From: Phytophthora quininea
Taxonomy: Eukaryota; Oomycota; Peronosporomycetes; Peronosporales; Peronosporaceae
Assembly (NCBI GenBank): GCA_011947345.1
Contig: JAAVTG010000666.1
Location: forward strand, 208,156 to 272,155
Direction of reading: 5' to 3'
Length of the DNA: 64,000 nucleotides
The translations under genes were made by a program, and so were the position numbers. The notes beneath the pieces are model-generated. The model was given only the letters and a program-made list of their open reading frames with translations. It was not told the DNA's origin and made no database searches. How positions within the stretch are numbered: the stretch's first letter is position 1; each line of letters opens with the position of its first letter. Positions 34,693 to 46,544 of this stretch are shown here, piece by piece.

Positions 34693-37600
34693 CTATTGAC
34701 GGCTGAGAGAATTTTGGACCGGCGTGGCACCAGCGATACCGATTCTGGCCGACGCTTTGCGCACAGCCCGCACACTGATCCGGATGACGTCCCTCTTGCT
34801 GCTGGTCCTGGAGCCTTTGGCGCTATTCCTGCGATCTGCGTCGTTTCTGCTGCTTCGACTGCTCTTGCGACTAGCCCGACGCGCGGAGGAAGGCGTCACT
34901 CTGGCCGCCTCCTCCTCGGACGAGTTGTTTGCCTTCTCAACCGAGTTCGTGGTCGTCGGTCTGGAGCTCCTGGTATCCGACTCCTGCAATCGCAGGATTT
35001 TGGGTACCAGCATGAGGCCGATCACGAGCGACGTGGCGCTGAGCACAATGAACGAGAAGAAGAGGAAGAAGACGGTGGCCGAGAGCGTCACGAAGTAGCC
35101 CATGGGTAGCAGCAGCAGACTCGAGAAGAGCACCACCACTGCAGACGCGAAGATCCAAACAGACTCCTGGAAGTCCGAAGACACTTTGCGGATGAGGATC
35201 GACAGGTACAAGCCGCCGAACAGCATGACCGCCTTCCAGAAGAACAGCAGCCCGATGAAGACGGAGCTGGTGGACACGCAGCGCAGTCGCTCCACTGGTA
35301 ACCCGCCAATGTCTACACTCGCTTCGGCTTTCAGAGTGGCTTTCGAGGGAGAAACAATTTGCCACGACACCAAAATCACAATATCCACCGCCAGGAACGC
35401 TGCCAGCACTTTCATCATGGTCCCAGTGGAGAGCACGACGCGCTTCATGGACGACGACAGAAAGACACGATACACTCGCATGGACTTGACCACCAGCGAA
35501 CCGAAAATGAGCGTGAAGGACCAGGAAACTAAAGTCGGGCGCAGCGCACAAACGGATCGGGATGGGGCTCCGCTGTACAGGACAGTGGCGCAGCACATGA
35601 GAATCCCACCGAGAAGCATCGTCACCAGGAACTGGTACTGCGATCGCTTGACGATGGGCTTCTCTCGGTTATACATCACGAACCCGGTGCAAGCGACCAT
35701 GACGCAGACAAGCAGACTTGCAATCACGGTGACCGCTACAGAAGGTGGCGTGTCAAAACGCACGTATTCGCAGTCAATGAGCACCGACGCAGGGAGATCC
35801 ACGCCGCCGGAGCATTCGCTGGATAGTGACGCGTTCTTCTCATCCGGCAGATACCAGCGGAATGTCACGTTGCGTCGGCCTGAGCTCGTGCATCCCGTGA
35901 CATCGTACGTGTAGAAGGTGCTGTCACATTGCGGCTTCCTGCCAAGCGTTATCCACAAGAGCCACGTGTTGGTGTTGTCTGTAAGCCACGTGCACGATCG
36001 ACTCGTCACCAACGTCGGAGGAAGCCCCGAACCGGGCAACGTGTACGCGTCGCAATTGTAAGGCAGCGAAGAATTGTCGGGTTGAGGCACTCGCCAGTAA
36101 AATGCCACACGCCGAGGAGACGACTCCGTGCCGTTCTTGGTCGTGGCGCACCCGCCCAGCGTAAAGCTGTAGTGAGTATCGTACTTGCAGACTGGCAGCG
36201 GGTCGAGCCACAGACTCCACGTGGGATAGTTTTCGGGATCCCGCAACCAAGTGCAGGCAGCTTGGAACTTCGACTCGAGATCCGATCGATTTCCAGCACT
36301 TTGCAGATCATCGTAGTCGGCCAGCAAGCTGTCCATGTGTTTTTCCTGTAGCGTGAATTGATACATGAGACTTGAGAATCCGCCGTCACTCTTTGACACC
36401 AAGTTGGCGACATACTTCCCCAGCAGGACATGCGGGAAGTCCGCTTTGACAGGGTTGGTGGTCGCTTTTCCATAGCCGTTCTCCCCGAACGAGCCCGTGT
36501 TTACCGCCGTCCGGGCAGGTGTAGCCCACGGCAGCGCCACTCGCTCGATTTGTCCGACATGGCGCTGGTGGAATTCATCGGGTTGATAATGATAGAACGC
36601 CACTGGGACGTTTGTTTTGAGGGCCTCCTCAATGTAGACGATCGCACCGTCGATGCCCAGGAAGCAGAAGTAAGCGGGGATATCGTTGTTGGACATCGAA
36701 GCCTGCAAGTAGCCGACATCGTACGATGCGTCCATCATAATGACCACGAGACATTGTCCGCCGTTGTTTTCTCGATTGGTGCAGGCTTCGGACTTGGAGC
36801 AAGAGTTCAGACAGCCTAGCAGGCCGTCCTCACACCCGGAGGCTTGTGGCGGGTAGTACGTTGGGTTGTTGAAGAGCACGGATGCCTGCAGCGTGTGAAT
36901 GAGATCGTCGCTCTCGCTGTAATCTCTCCAAAAGTCCGCACTGAAAGCTGGTGACGATCCAAGTCCCTGGGCAATGAATGTTGTGCTGGTGTAGAGTCCC
37001 GAGAGTCCGTCGTATCCGACGCTCCCGACGAAAGAGGATTCGTTGTAATAGACAGCCAGATCGCGGGCGGTGGCAGCGTCCAACCACACCTCAATGTTGG
37101 CGTGGGTAGGAGAGCAGATCCCTGTCCCGACGGAAGACATTCGCTGCGTCATATCCACAGCCCCAGACGCTGTGAAGAAAGAAACCTCATAGCCCAACTA
37201 GTCGATAGTAACGGATACGGTTAGTGAGTAGATCGCTTATAAAGTCTTCTTCTTCACGTACCAATTCCTGAGCGAGGATCGATAGCACGAACGTCGAAAG
37301 ATCATGAGACGTCCACGTGTCAAACTCCAATACCAGAGTGCCGTTCACGCGTCCCCGGTCAATGATGTTGCCGTTGTCATCCACACGAGCGCCGACGCCG
37401 TAAAACGACGAGTCTGACGGCATGCAGTCCGCTTGGTACAGCTCTGCGAGTGGTTTTGCAGTCCGTTCGTCACTCAGGCGAAAGCGAGGAGTGCTGAGAG
37501 CTCCGTGAAGGTACGGGTTTACTAGCGTTCCGATCGAGTCTCGATCCGTAGCCGATATGGACAAATTCTGCTCGACAATGGCGACCCATGCGTCGTCGAA

Positions 37601-37783
37601 GCATGTTCCTAGTAGCTGGTTGGGCGCGATATCTGCAGAAGATGTCTGGAAGTGCTGCCAAAGAGGAATAGTCGCACAATAAGAAAGGGTAGGCGTGGTA
37701 AAACAGCTAGCTCGACGCACTAGGCAAGCACAGAGCACGGAGAAGACTCGACGGACAGGCACGAACTTCCACGGAGCAGCCAT
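34693..37783 (-). CDS. Class C (7TM_3) G-protein-coupled receptor with Cys-rich duplicated ectodomain
   Basis: A signal-like N-terminus (MAAPWKFVPVRR, hydrophobic VFSVLCACLV) is followed by a large extracellular part with many N-linked sequons, resembling a periplasmic-binding or betaine-binding fold (GTLVLEFDTWTSHDLSTFVL, GICSPTHANIEVWLD). Two Cys-rich modules follow (CTWLRDPENY and CTWLTDNTNTW, each about 65 residues). Then seven hydrophobic helices typical of 7TM_3 (VAVTVIASLLVCVMVACTGF, YQFLVTMLLGGILMCC, WSFTLIFGSLVVKSMRVYRV, SSLLLLPMGYFVTL) and a Ser/Arg-rich basic cytoplasmic tail. One frame break near 37195 (TTGGG) is a probable lost base; otherwise intronless. Likely a plasma-membrane receptor for a small molecule; ligand unknown. 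Confidence 0.85.
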
Positions 37784-38069
37784 CACAGTGGATCCTGCAA
37801 TAAATACGAAGAGTGAATTGGAGACCTTCCTGGAGGTGACTGTCCGTTTTTCAAGGTGCCTATTCGGATGGACGTCCTCGCGACTTTGCATCTGCGGTGA
37901 GATGGTTGCATCTAGCAATGCCGAGCTGGTTGCACAAGTGAACTTCCTTCCAACAAACTCAATGAATTCAAAGATGTTCATTATAAGTGGTGCGCCTTGA
38001 AAGCATTGGTATCAATATCCGATGCCAGCACCTCGACTCCAGAGTAGCTGAGCAATTCAAGTGCTTCAG

Positions 38070-38708
38070 CTACTTATTGCTGCTGTCTTCCTCCTCGTCG
38101 AACCTCCCGCATCTCTTCATAAAGTCGTTGAACGCCATCGTGCTCAGCAGTAGCGCCACCACTGCCGACTGCGCGTACAGCCGCGTGTGCATGATCTGCT
38201 GCGAGCGCTGGATAGCCGTGTTGGTGCTCTGGTACGCGAAGATGCCGCCGACGATCGGCACGCCGGCCATGACGAGCACTCGGTACGGGTGGTCGTACCA
38301 GTAGTTGGCGGCGCGTTGCAACGGCGTCAGCGATCCTCGGTGGTGCATCTGAAGCTCCACAAAGTTGGGGTCCATGGTCGCCAGATATTTTTCCGGGTTG
38401 CGAGCGCCCGCGACGATGCGCTGCTCCGACACGAACGTGAAGACGGCCAGTCCTGGCATCAGAGCGAGCGCAGTCTTGCCACTCACGTTGAGCCGGGAGC
38501 GAAAAGTCGACCAGTACTTGTTGGCCGTCAAGACTGCGCCAGCTGAGACGATGCTGGTCGCCCCGCCAGCCTTCAGACCGGACACGTAGGCGTGCCACGA
38601 GATGATGTCGCGATTCGTCTTGGAGCTCATCGATGGCGGAGGAGACATTGGGCTCGTAAATTCAGGAGTGAAGAAAGCGGCGGTTCGAGGACCTTCGGTT
38701 TCTTTCAT
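38070..38708 (-). CDS. HIG1-domain mitochondrial inner-membrane protein
   Basis: HIG1/Rcf-type proteins help assemble respiratory supercomplexes. The C-terminal third has the HIG1 pattern PLQRAANYWYDHPYRVLVM, then a first helix (AGVPIVGGIFAYQS), a polar QRSQQIMHTRLYAQ loop and a second helix (AVVALLLSTMAFNDF). An upstream helical pair is seen at about residues 55-110 (GATSIVSAGAVLTANKYW; GKTALALMPGLAVFTFVS). The start MKETEGPR at 38708 is preferred over 38741 because the latter leaves only about ten bases to the preceding stop. About 213 residues, undamaged, intronless. Just 44 bp separate its start from the stop of the DENN gene. Confidence 0.8.
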   Translation of the reverse strand: MKETEGPRTAAFFTPEFTSPMSPPPSMSSKTNRDIISWHAYVSGLKAGGATSIVSAGAVLTANKYWSTFRSRLNVSGKTALALMPGLAVFTFVSEQRIVAGARNPEKYLATMDPNFVELQMHHRGSLTPLQRAANYWYDHPYRVLVMAGVPIVGGIFAYQSTNTAIQRSQQIMHTRLYAQSAVVALLLSTMAFNDFMKRCGRFDEEEDSSNK

Positions 38709-38751
38709 GGTAAGCCCAAGCGGTTGCTCTTTGCCTAGCACTCACTCATGT

Positions 38752-41562
38752 TCATCTGAATTTGAGCTCGTCACCAATAATAATACTGCCACTGATGCAG
38801 CTTTCGTACGCTCCGTGATCATCGACATCGACACTGTTTTCCTTGTTGTGCTCTTCATCGCTATCATCATGCTCCGCGTCGTCTTCGTTCTGCGCGTCTT
38901 GAGCTTGCACAGCGAACATGCTGAACATTTGCGTCTCCTGGAAGCGTAGGATGTAGTCAGCGACCATGGCGCTGCAACGGCGACGGGAGCTGAGTAATGT
39001 GATGGAACCTCGCGAAGACGACGAGGACGAGGACGTCGACGAGCTGACGCGATCCGAGCGCTTCTCCGGAGAACTCTCTCCGCTGTTTTCCTTCTCGGCC
39101 ATCGCCAACGCGCAGATAGACTCGATGTGGCGATGGATGCGAGCGCACATGATCTTGCAGGCCTCGTCCTGCCGAACGGTAGGAAAGTCTGGCTCCTGAT
39201 GTTTGCCAAAGAGCTGCGCCGAAAAAGGTTCGAGTTCGTGTACCAGTTCGTCACACTCTGGCAACTTGAGCTCATGGTACGTGATCAGGTCTTCGTCGTG
39301 CATATGCAGCGCGTTTTGGTCCATGTTCATCTCGATGACTTCCTTCATGGGCTTCTCCAGCGTCGAGAATTTAGGGATTGCAGCGGAGTTGATCGATACA
39401 CGGCCAGCAATGAGAGGAACGGGAGCTTCCAACAACTCGTCGAGGCGAGGCGGAAGAACGGTGATCACAGGCCCCGCCCACTGCAAGGGGTGAAGGAGAG
39501 TGATGAGAGCAAGCACGCAGGAACTGACGATGTTCACGTGGTCGGACACCACCAACACCTTCCGCTCGCAGCACAAGCAGCCCAGCAGAAACAGCACTTG
39601 GTCCACTGAGAGCAGTCCAAAGAGTGTCGGGGCTGCGTATTCCAGCAGCAAGTGTCTCTGCTCCACGTCCAGGCTCGCCTTGTGCGACCGGTGGAAAGCC
39701 AACTTTGTGATATTTGGCGAGAGCACCATGCGACTCCAGCCGCCCATCGATGGGATCGGCATCGTCTTCAGGCGCTCCATGACTCCTTGAAAGACCTCCA
39801 CAAAGTCGAGCATACCCAGTGGTTTTTCCAGTAGTGCTGCCGGTTCTGAAGTCTTGCGCGTCCTTTTCTCCGTGGCTTCGGATCGTTTAGCATTCCAGAG
39901 CACCGCTATCCCATACAGGACTTTGAAAAACAAACCAAAGAATGGATACGGGCTCAGCAGACACAGGCAGCATTGCGTTGGGCCATTGTTGGCTGTCGAT
40001 TTTCGCGATGCTGGGTCTGACTTGTCGTTCATTTGGTCTTCATGATCTGGAAACAGAGGACAACGCACGCAAATGGCGTAGGTGACCTCGGTCGGGTTGC
40101 TAGCACTAGCGATCGTCAACACAAAAGTGGAGTCTGGACTTCGATACGTGCGGTGGCGCTCTTGCAGTGAGCGTTTGAGTTGTGCGAGGGAAAAATCGCT
40201 CGAGACTGGAGGCTCTGCCCCGTACGGAAAGCAAATCTCCAGTAAACCTTCGAGCTCTTGGACTTCCCCGGCGTTCTGTGGGTATACACACAAAAGCTTC
40301 GATGCTGGAGACGGATCTGCAGCTTGGGAAGTTTTGGCTTTTGTTGGCGCAGCAGGCGGAAGTGGTGGCGTGGTCGGTGCGCTGCTCGTCCCTCTCAAGC
40401 CGTTGGGAACGAGGTTGGAAAACAATCCGGTGGCTGCGCGTCTCAACGGAGACAATGTCTTGTCTTCAACGGCGTTGTCCTGCGTCGCCTGCGACTGACG
40501 TTTTAGGAGCCACATGCTCCCAGCGCTAGGGGTTTTCCACTTGCTGCTGGATGCAGCATTCTTCGAGCGCAGTGTTACTTCATCTGATGTCGTTGAATAA
40601 TTTTGCTGCGCTGGTGTTGAATCATCGTACTCTGGGAAACTTCTAGCGCGCTGGAAGTCTGGGTTCTGAAGGCGGTCTGGGAACGACAGCCTCGGTCTCG
40701 GCTTCGGCTTCGTCGGAGTTGGGCCAGCCAGCACAACAGCGTACTTAAATAATGATTCTATCGAGGAATCATAGACTTCGGGTCTGGAAGGAGAGCACTC
40801 TTCACATTCGGACGGACCTTGAGACTGTCGCGGCGAGTCGTGGTCGATCTGGTTGCTCTCATCAGTAGATGGCTCCTCAATTGAAAGCGACAGCGCGCTA
40901 ACTTGTCTGGGCGATTCTGGCAAAGATAACTCCTCGCCAGAGTCCTTGACAGCAAGCGAGGACACTTCGCTGTCCTGTTGACGATCAATCTCGGCGATGT
41001 TGCTCTCTGGCGTAGATTCGTTTTTCGCTGCCCTTGGGGGATGCTGATGATAGTGAGGACGATTCCAAGCTCGTCGTAGACGTTGTTTCACTGATGCTAC
41101 GCTTCAGTTGAGTGATTTCTCCCTGTAGTCGCTCGCAAACGTCATTTTGGCGCTGAGCAAAACAAAAGACGACCGTCAGACCAACAATACTCTTCGAAGC
41201 AGACACGCGGACCTCGTACGCTTTGGTGGTCTTGACAAGAACAGTGCCTTTTCCAGTCCAGCAATTGAGCCGTCAACTCTTGACACCGCACTTTCTCCTC
41301 CTGCAGTTGACGCTTTGTTTCCTGTAAAACATTTCCGCTCAGCCCTAGAACAAAGCGCTAGAAGATTGAATTGCAGAGATCTTACCCGAAGCCGTCGACC
41401 AAGCTCCTTGTTAACCTATCAGTGAAGCCACACATGTGAGCAGGAGACACGAAACAGTCGGCAGCTTCGCCCCACTCGTACCTTGGTTTCTCGTTGGAAT
41501 CTGCGTTTCCACTCTGCTGCTGCCAGCTCTTGGTTCTGATCGTCGACGTCGACCCCTTGCAT
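38752..41562 (-). CDS. DENN-domain protein (Rab GEF type) with N-terminal coiled coil
   Basis: DENN proteins exchange nucleotide on Rab GTPases. Start MQGVDVDDQNQELAAAEWK (41562), then small exons encoding coiled coil (VNKELGRRLR; ETKRQLQEEKVRCQELTAQ; ERLQGEITQLKRSISETT), a Ser-rich spacer, and the domain proper: upstream part (SSIESLFKYAVVLA, LLEICFPYGAEPP), the central DENN part (CLCLLSPYPFFGLFFKVLYG, LLFGLLSVDQVLFLLG with CERKVLVVSDH, LLHPLQWAGPVITVLP, PVPLIAGRVS) and the downstream part to an acidic end. A frame break near 41050 is a probable lost base, and two or three introns lie between 41070 and 41480. Tail is Ser/Asp-rich. The Rab partner is not predictable here. Confidence 0.85.
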
Positions 41563-41830
41563 GATAGAAGAGCAAGTGCAGGAGCCTGACACCAATCGCG
41601 AAGGCTATTTTGTCCGCCTCCTCACTGCGGTCCGTTTCTCCGACCTAAGCGGTTTTCAGCATAAATCAATTCGGTCCAAACGACTACGCGAGCTGGGACG
41701 ACTCGACCACTGCAACATTGCTGCATCACGTTACCACTGGACAGTTTCGCTTTCATTTTGTTTGCCAGTGGGCAGAGTCCACGTTCTCCATCTAAAGACG
41801 CTCTTCAGCCACGTCGTCCTTGCTGTAAAT

Positions 41831-43311
41831 CTATCTGAGCTCGACGCCGAGGTCCTTCACCATCTTGTCACGCACGAGGAGCTACAATACACGTTCATCA
41901 CGTTAGAAAGATACTCCCGACGTCAATGAAGACAAAGTCGTTACCTGAATGTCGTCGACCTCACTATTTGTCAGGTTACGATCCATGTGGCGATACGTGA
42001 TGCGGTAGCACTTGCTCTTGCGCTGCGTCTTCGGGTGCGTAAACTCGTCCACAACAGCCACCTGCTCGACCATATCGCCAGCGATATCGCGCACAACTTC
42101 GCACAGGTTGTTCTCGTGGAAGTCATCACTATGCCAGAAACTCACGTCCTTGAAGCAGGCCGGATACTTGCTGTAGGGCTTGAACTTGGTGATCTCGCCG
42201 TCCTTGAATTGCGAGATGAAGCGCTGGTCCTGGGACCAGAACAGACGGATGTCCGGAATGTCAAACAGCACCATTGCGAGGCGCTCCAGACCAAGACCGA
42301 ACGCCCAGCCAACATTCTCCCCAATCCGGCATTGCGGACGATCTCCTGCTGCAGCACACCGCAGCCAAGTACCTCGAGCCAGTCGCCGTTGAAGAAGATC
42401 TCCAGCTCCAGAGACGGCTCCGTGAACGGGAAGTACGCCTCCACCCAGCGCATCTCCACCTCGCCGAACAATTCTTTTGCTATGCCTTCCAGTGTCTTCT
42501 TCAGCTCTTCCTTGACGATCGCAACCTTCTCCTCGCGAGGGGTAGACGCATCCAACTGCAGCAGCACAACAAGAAGGCATCAATAACCAGGTAAAAAAAT
42601 CTCCGCACTAGTCCTCCACACCTCGGAGAAAATGCGGACGCCCTCCATCTGATGGAAGACTGGGTAGTGACTGGCATCGATCTCATCGCGACGGTAGACG
42701 TCTCCAGAGACCAGAAAGGACTTGTATCCCTTCTTCATCATCGCCACTTCGTGCGCGCTCGTGTGTGCTCGCAGCACCCTGTCCTGGTCCACGTAGTATG
42801 TGTCCGTGATCTTGCGACTCACGTGGTCCTTAGGCACGAGCATCGAGTCGAAGCATTCGTAGGTCGTCACGACGGGGTCCAGGTCGTCAAACACTGTGAA
42901 TTTGGGAGCACTGCCACAACGCCATTAGTTTGCATGTCAATTCTACTAGAGAACTCCGCTCCGTCTCACTCGTGGGACTCGTGCAGCTCGTCGAAGTAGC
43001 CCTCGATCTTGGTTTTGATGATGTGCAGCGGGTGGTTGGGCTGGCGGTGCAGATTAACGCCGATCTTGTTGGCGATAGACTCGCCCACGTTGCAGTACGG
43101 GTCGCGGTTCTTCATCCAAGCAAGCTCTGCAGCAGAAATGGCGTTGGTCAGACAGGATGACTTAGCAAAAGAAAGCAATATAAGTAAGCTGCGGACCTGA
43201 GCTGCTGCTTGCAAGAGCGCGACTGGGAGTGCTAGAGCCAAGTAATGCGTTAGGTCGACGCGTGAGAGAGGCGCATCGGGCCTGGAGGCCTTGAGATGCG
43301 TGGCGCAGCAT
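41831..43311 (-). CDS. FARS2: Mitochondrial phenylalanyl-tRNA synthetase (single-chain)
   Basis: Charges tRNA-Phe in mitochondria. Exons: 43311-43197 (Arg-rich presequence [20 protein letters not shown]), 43126-42970, 42910-42622, 42555-41945 and 41881-41831. Class II core motifs: [35 protein letters not shown] (motif 2 region), [20 protein letters not shown] with [10 protein letters not shown], and motif 3 [21 protein letters not shown]-terminal FDX-ACB anticodon-binding domain: [14 protein letters not shown] and RNLTNSEV, ending KDLGVELR. A probable lost base sits near 42325. The presequence joins the core at [15 protein letters not shown], which fixes the first exon and rejects the longer 43508 frame. 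Confidence 0.93.
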
Positions 43312-44955
43312 GATCCTTTGACGCGCTCGATGTGCGGCGACGGAGGAGCAGCGGTATTCGGTGTGTACCACACAATTACGCACTTTTTGCAGGTAATTAA
43401 TTTTTTGAAGTAAAAAAGCCTCGGCAAATGTACATGAGAAGGCACCAGTTGATCCACCTCGACGAAGTGGACATGTGCAGTTATTTTCGCTATTCGCAAA
43501 AGCTTCATGGCTCCCCAGGAAATCGTCTCAGCGGACCTTTTAAGACGAATGTGTCGGAAAAGTGATTTCGACTCGCGTCGAGGTTATTCTCCGAGATGTG
43601 TGCCATATGTGCGCGCGTATACAATGGCTCAAGGCCGAACCAACCGTTCTGTTGAAACCTAGTTATTGTTGAGTTAAATTAACACCTACCCGCTGTTATC
43701 ATACGTTTCACGACGAGATTGCAAGGGGATGAGTGTAAGTTTACAGGCCCCCGCAGAGTCAACAACAAATCGGGCTTCCACTGCGCCCAGACCGACATCC
43801 GTGGGGATGCTGAAGTTGTGCTCACCTTGTGTACCCGTCGGCGAGCTGGTGCAGCTCTTCGAGGATGCTTGATGGATCGAGGTAGAACCTTACAGAGGCT
43901 TACGCCATCATTTCGCGCAGGATCCTCGTATTTTTAATGCAACAACAGCAAAATTCCGTAAACATGAACTAACGTTTTTATATTATAATACCAACATTAC
44001 ACTCCGCGACAGGATAGATCGGCCACCCACGCTGGTGGCCGTAATGCCGTCAATTTTAGGAGTTGGAGCCTGCTATTTAGATATGTTCTATCGCTAATTT
44101 GAGAAAAGACGGTGTTTGTGCTAACGAGCTGGATTTAGCAGTTTATCGGGTGGCTAGTATACAGAGCAACGCTTTTGGCACTGCGACAGATTAGATCGGC
44201 CACCCACACCTATAGTGAACTCAAGTATAACTGTATCAAAATGATAGAATCTCAGTAATGCAACAATAGCGAACGAGTGGTGTGCAGGGCGCTCATGCCG
44301 CTCATTGCGCAAGATGCGGCGTAGCACAGTGTAGCGCATCATAGTTTTGTTAGCGTATGCTCGCATCGGTTTAGAACGGCCGAGAAGGAGTTGCAGGGTC
44401 CTTAAAACCATTTGTTAAAAAAATATCAACGGCACAGGTCAGTACTGGTATCAGCGCAGCTACGAACGCTTCACTTTCCGCAAAGACAACAACTGTTGAA
44501 CACCACGAAAGGCGTCAAAATTCTCTTGTGACGACTTAGGGTCGCTAAGGTGGCATTTGGTTCCACTTAATAAACTTACACATTGCTTTTATTCCTACGA
44601 GCCTTTGTGTCCTAAATTTCATGCGAGTTCTTATTTTATATTTTGTTCTTGCGTTAGGCGCGACCTCTAGACAATCAAGCACGTATATTTCAGCGCATGG
44701 CTCGCTTGAAAATGATCCTAACAGAATGTTTAGTACGGCAAAATGCGTTATGACCTTATTCGAAGCCATTGTTTTTTGACGACAGATCGATTGTTTTGAA
44801 GATCCAAGACGCCGCTGGTGCAATTAACGCAGGCCGCAAAATGAGATCATGGCGAATTGATTGCTTCTTAGCAATACAGTATAAAACATTTATATACTTT
44901 GCTTTTTGTAGTATTTTATTTGTAATATAATTTATATATTGCAACAGAAGTACTT
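43312..44955. other. Long gene-free AT-richer gap
   Basis: About 1.6 kb between two head-to-tail genes, much larger than most gaps here and visibly richer in A and T. Short frames do not look like genes. It holds an imperfect 25-bp direct repeat (listed separately) and may be debris of a transposable element. The stretch 44600-44940 is especially AT-rich. Confidence 0.5.
44006..44207. repeat. Imperfect 25-bp direct repeat pair
   Basis: Copies at 44006-44030 and 44183-44207 share GCGACAG, two differing bases, then TAGATCGGCCACCCAC, 177 bp apart. The first copy is part of a short palindrome, GGCCACC-six bases-GGTGGCC, at 44021-44040. This could be the remains of transposon ends or a small satellite; nothing else identifies it. 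Confidence 0.5.
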
Positions 44956-46447
44956 CTACTTGAGTTCAATATTGATGAGCACGGCCGTCATGTTGTCTGC
45001 CTGCTCTCCGAAGAATCCTTTTGCTCGACGCAAGTTCACAGACATCAATGAAGATGCCATTTCACCGATTACAACTCGTTTTTCCTCGTCGGATAACTTG
45101 CCATGTTGGTGAACACTGCCAGTCTCGCAGAGGAATGATCGGAGATCGTGGTAGGTCCAATTATCCCATACGCCGTCAGACGCCACCATCAGCAAGAAAG
45201 ATTGCTGTTGCTGCTGCTCACCGTTGTTGTTGGTCGACAAACAGTCAGCTTCAACTCCTGTAGCAGCGGTGTGTTTGTCTTGGTTATCCTGCTCGTGCCC
45301 ATTGTCTCTCCTAACAATTCGCTCCAGCGATAACTCCGTCACCGTCGGGTCGCAACTGACGCCGTAGCTGTGCATGTGGAAATCACCGAGGGACCGCGTA
45401 AACGCCAACGCATCCGGGAACAATGCAGTGAATGGAGTGGCCACCACGGAAGCCCACTCGTCGCGGACGTTTTTGTAGTAGTCCCCAGACGGGTGATGTT
45501 GAAACTCACCCTTGATGGACATTGTGAAAATGGGCAAGCGACGACTACGCGGCTCCGAGGTATCGTACACAAAACGCAGCGCCGGTAGCGACGCGTCCAA
45601 CGGGTTGCAGCAAGCTTCGCGCGCGAACGAACTCTGTCGAGCAGTCTGGGCTGTGGTTTCCTGACAATAGCAGGAGTTCGGATCTTGGCGGGTGGTTGTT
45701 GTTGAGCTCGTCCACCTCGTCGACTTCGTCAGGTTCAGCGACGAGCAGTTTGTTTGTGCTGGCTTCGTGAATCTCCACATCTGACGCTTGGAGAACCGGT
45801 CGCACTGCTGTCAGCATCGCCACCGAGTCGCCAACATTCGACGTATAAATCTTCTCGCCACCGTTGAGCACCACCACGATCGTCGCAGTGGTGCCACCTC
45901 GAGCGTTGGCCACCACGCCCGTCCGCAAGTCGTGCCGCACCATAAATCCCTCGGGCTGGTGCTCTTCGACAAAGTGGCCCGAGTGCTCGTAAATCTCCTT
46001 GAGAACGTGCTTGAGCTCGGCATGGCACGCTTCGAACAAGTACTGGAAGAAAGCGTTGGGGTCCTGCTCCAGACGCTCGTAGTCTTCGTGCGAGAAGCTC
46101 TGGAACTGCGTCTCAAAGTAGCGCTTGGCAGCCGTCGCCACGTCCCGCCCCGTGTCTCGGCCGTGGCCGTCGAACAGCCCCACCACGAGCGCGGCGTTCT
46201 TGGGGTCGTAGAAGGAGAAGAACGCATCTTGATTCTGGCTGTTGGAGGCGCCGCCGATGTCCGAGATGCCGCTCACACTCACGTTGGCGCACAGACCCAT
46301 GGATTCCCACTGCGACTGGAAGCAGATCGGGCGTGTCGGGCGAGCTGTCGACGCCATCCTGCCTCGAGCTGGAGGAAGTGGATCTGCTACAACGGCTGAG
46401 CTTTCCGGCAACGAGTTTCTGATATGCCAAAGCGGCGTCAGTTTCAT
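44956..46447 (-). CDS. PP2C-type (PPM) protein phosphatase
   Basis: Metal-dependent Ser/Thr phosphatase. Motifs in order: NQDAFFSF, GLFDGHGRDTG (metal-binding DGHG), GGTTATIVVV with NVGDSVAML, LAFTRSLGDFHMHSYG, and VASDGVWDNW, then FGEQADNMTAVLINIELK at the end. A frame break near 45680 is a probable lost base, after which the remainder continues to the stop at 44956. The start at 46447 gives a 30-residue extension; the internal ATG at 46357 is possible. A Gln-rich insert (QQQQQ) sits in the C-terminal half. Only 97 bp separate it from the uridine phosphorylase gene on the same strand. Substrate unknown. Confidence 0.9.
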
Positions 46448-46544
46448 TCGAGCCGACGACCAAAGTGATGACCGAAGTAGCCGACAACTAGCACTCGTTT
46501 GGATGCGTTGGGCGCTATATTTTATATTTTGTAGGATCGATCGT

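Noticed and set aside
43162..43508. The long frame from 43508 as PheRS start
   Set aside because: It reads through an intron with unrelated sequence. A start at 43311 gives an Arg-rich presequence that joins cleanly to the core.
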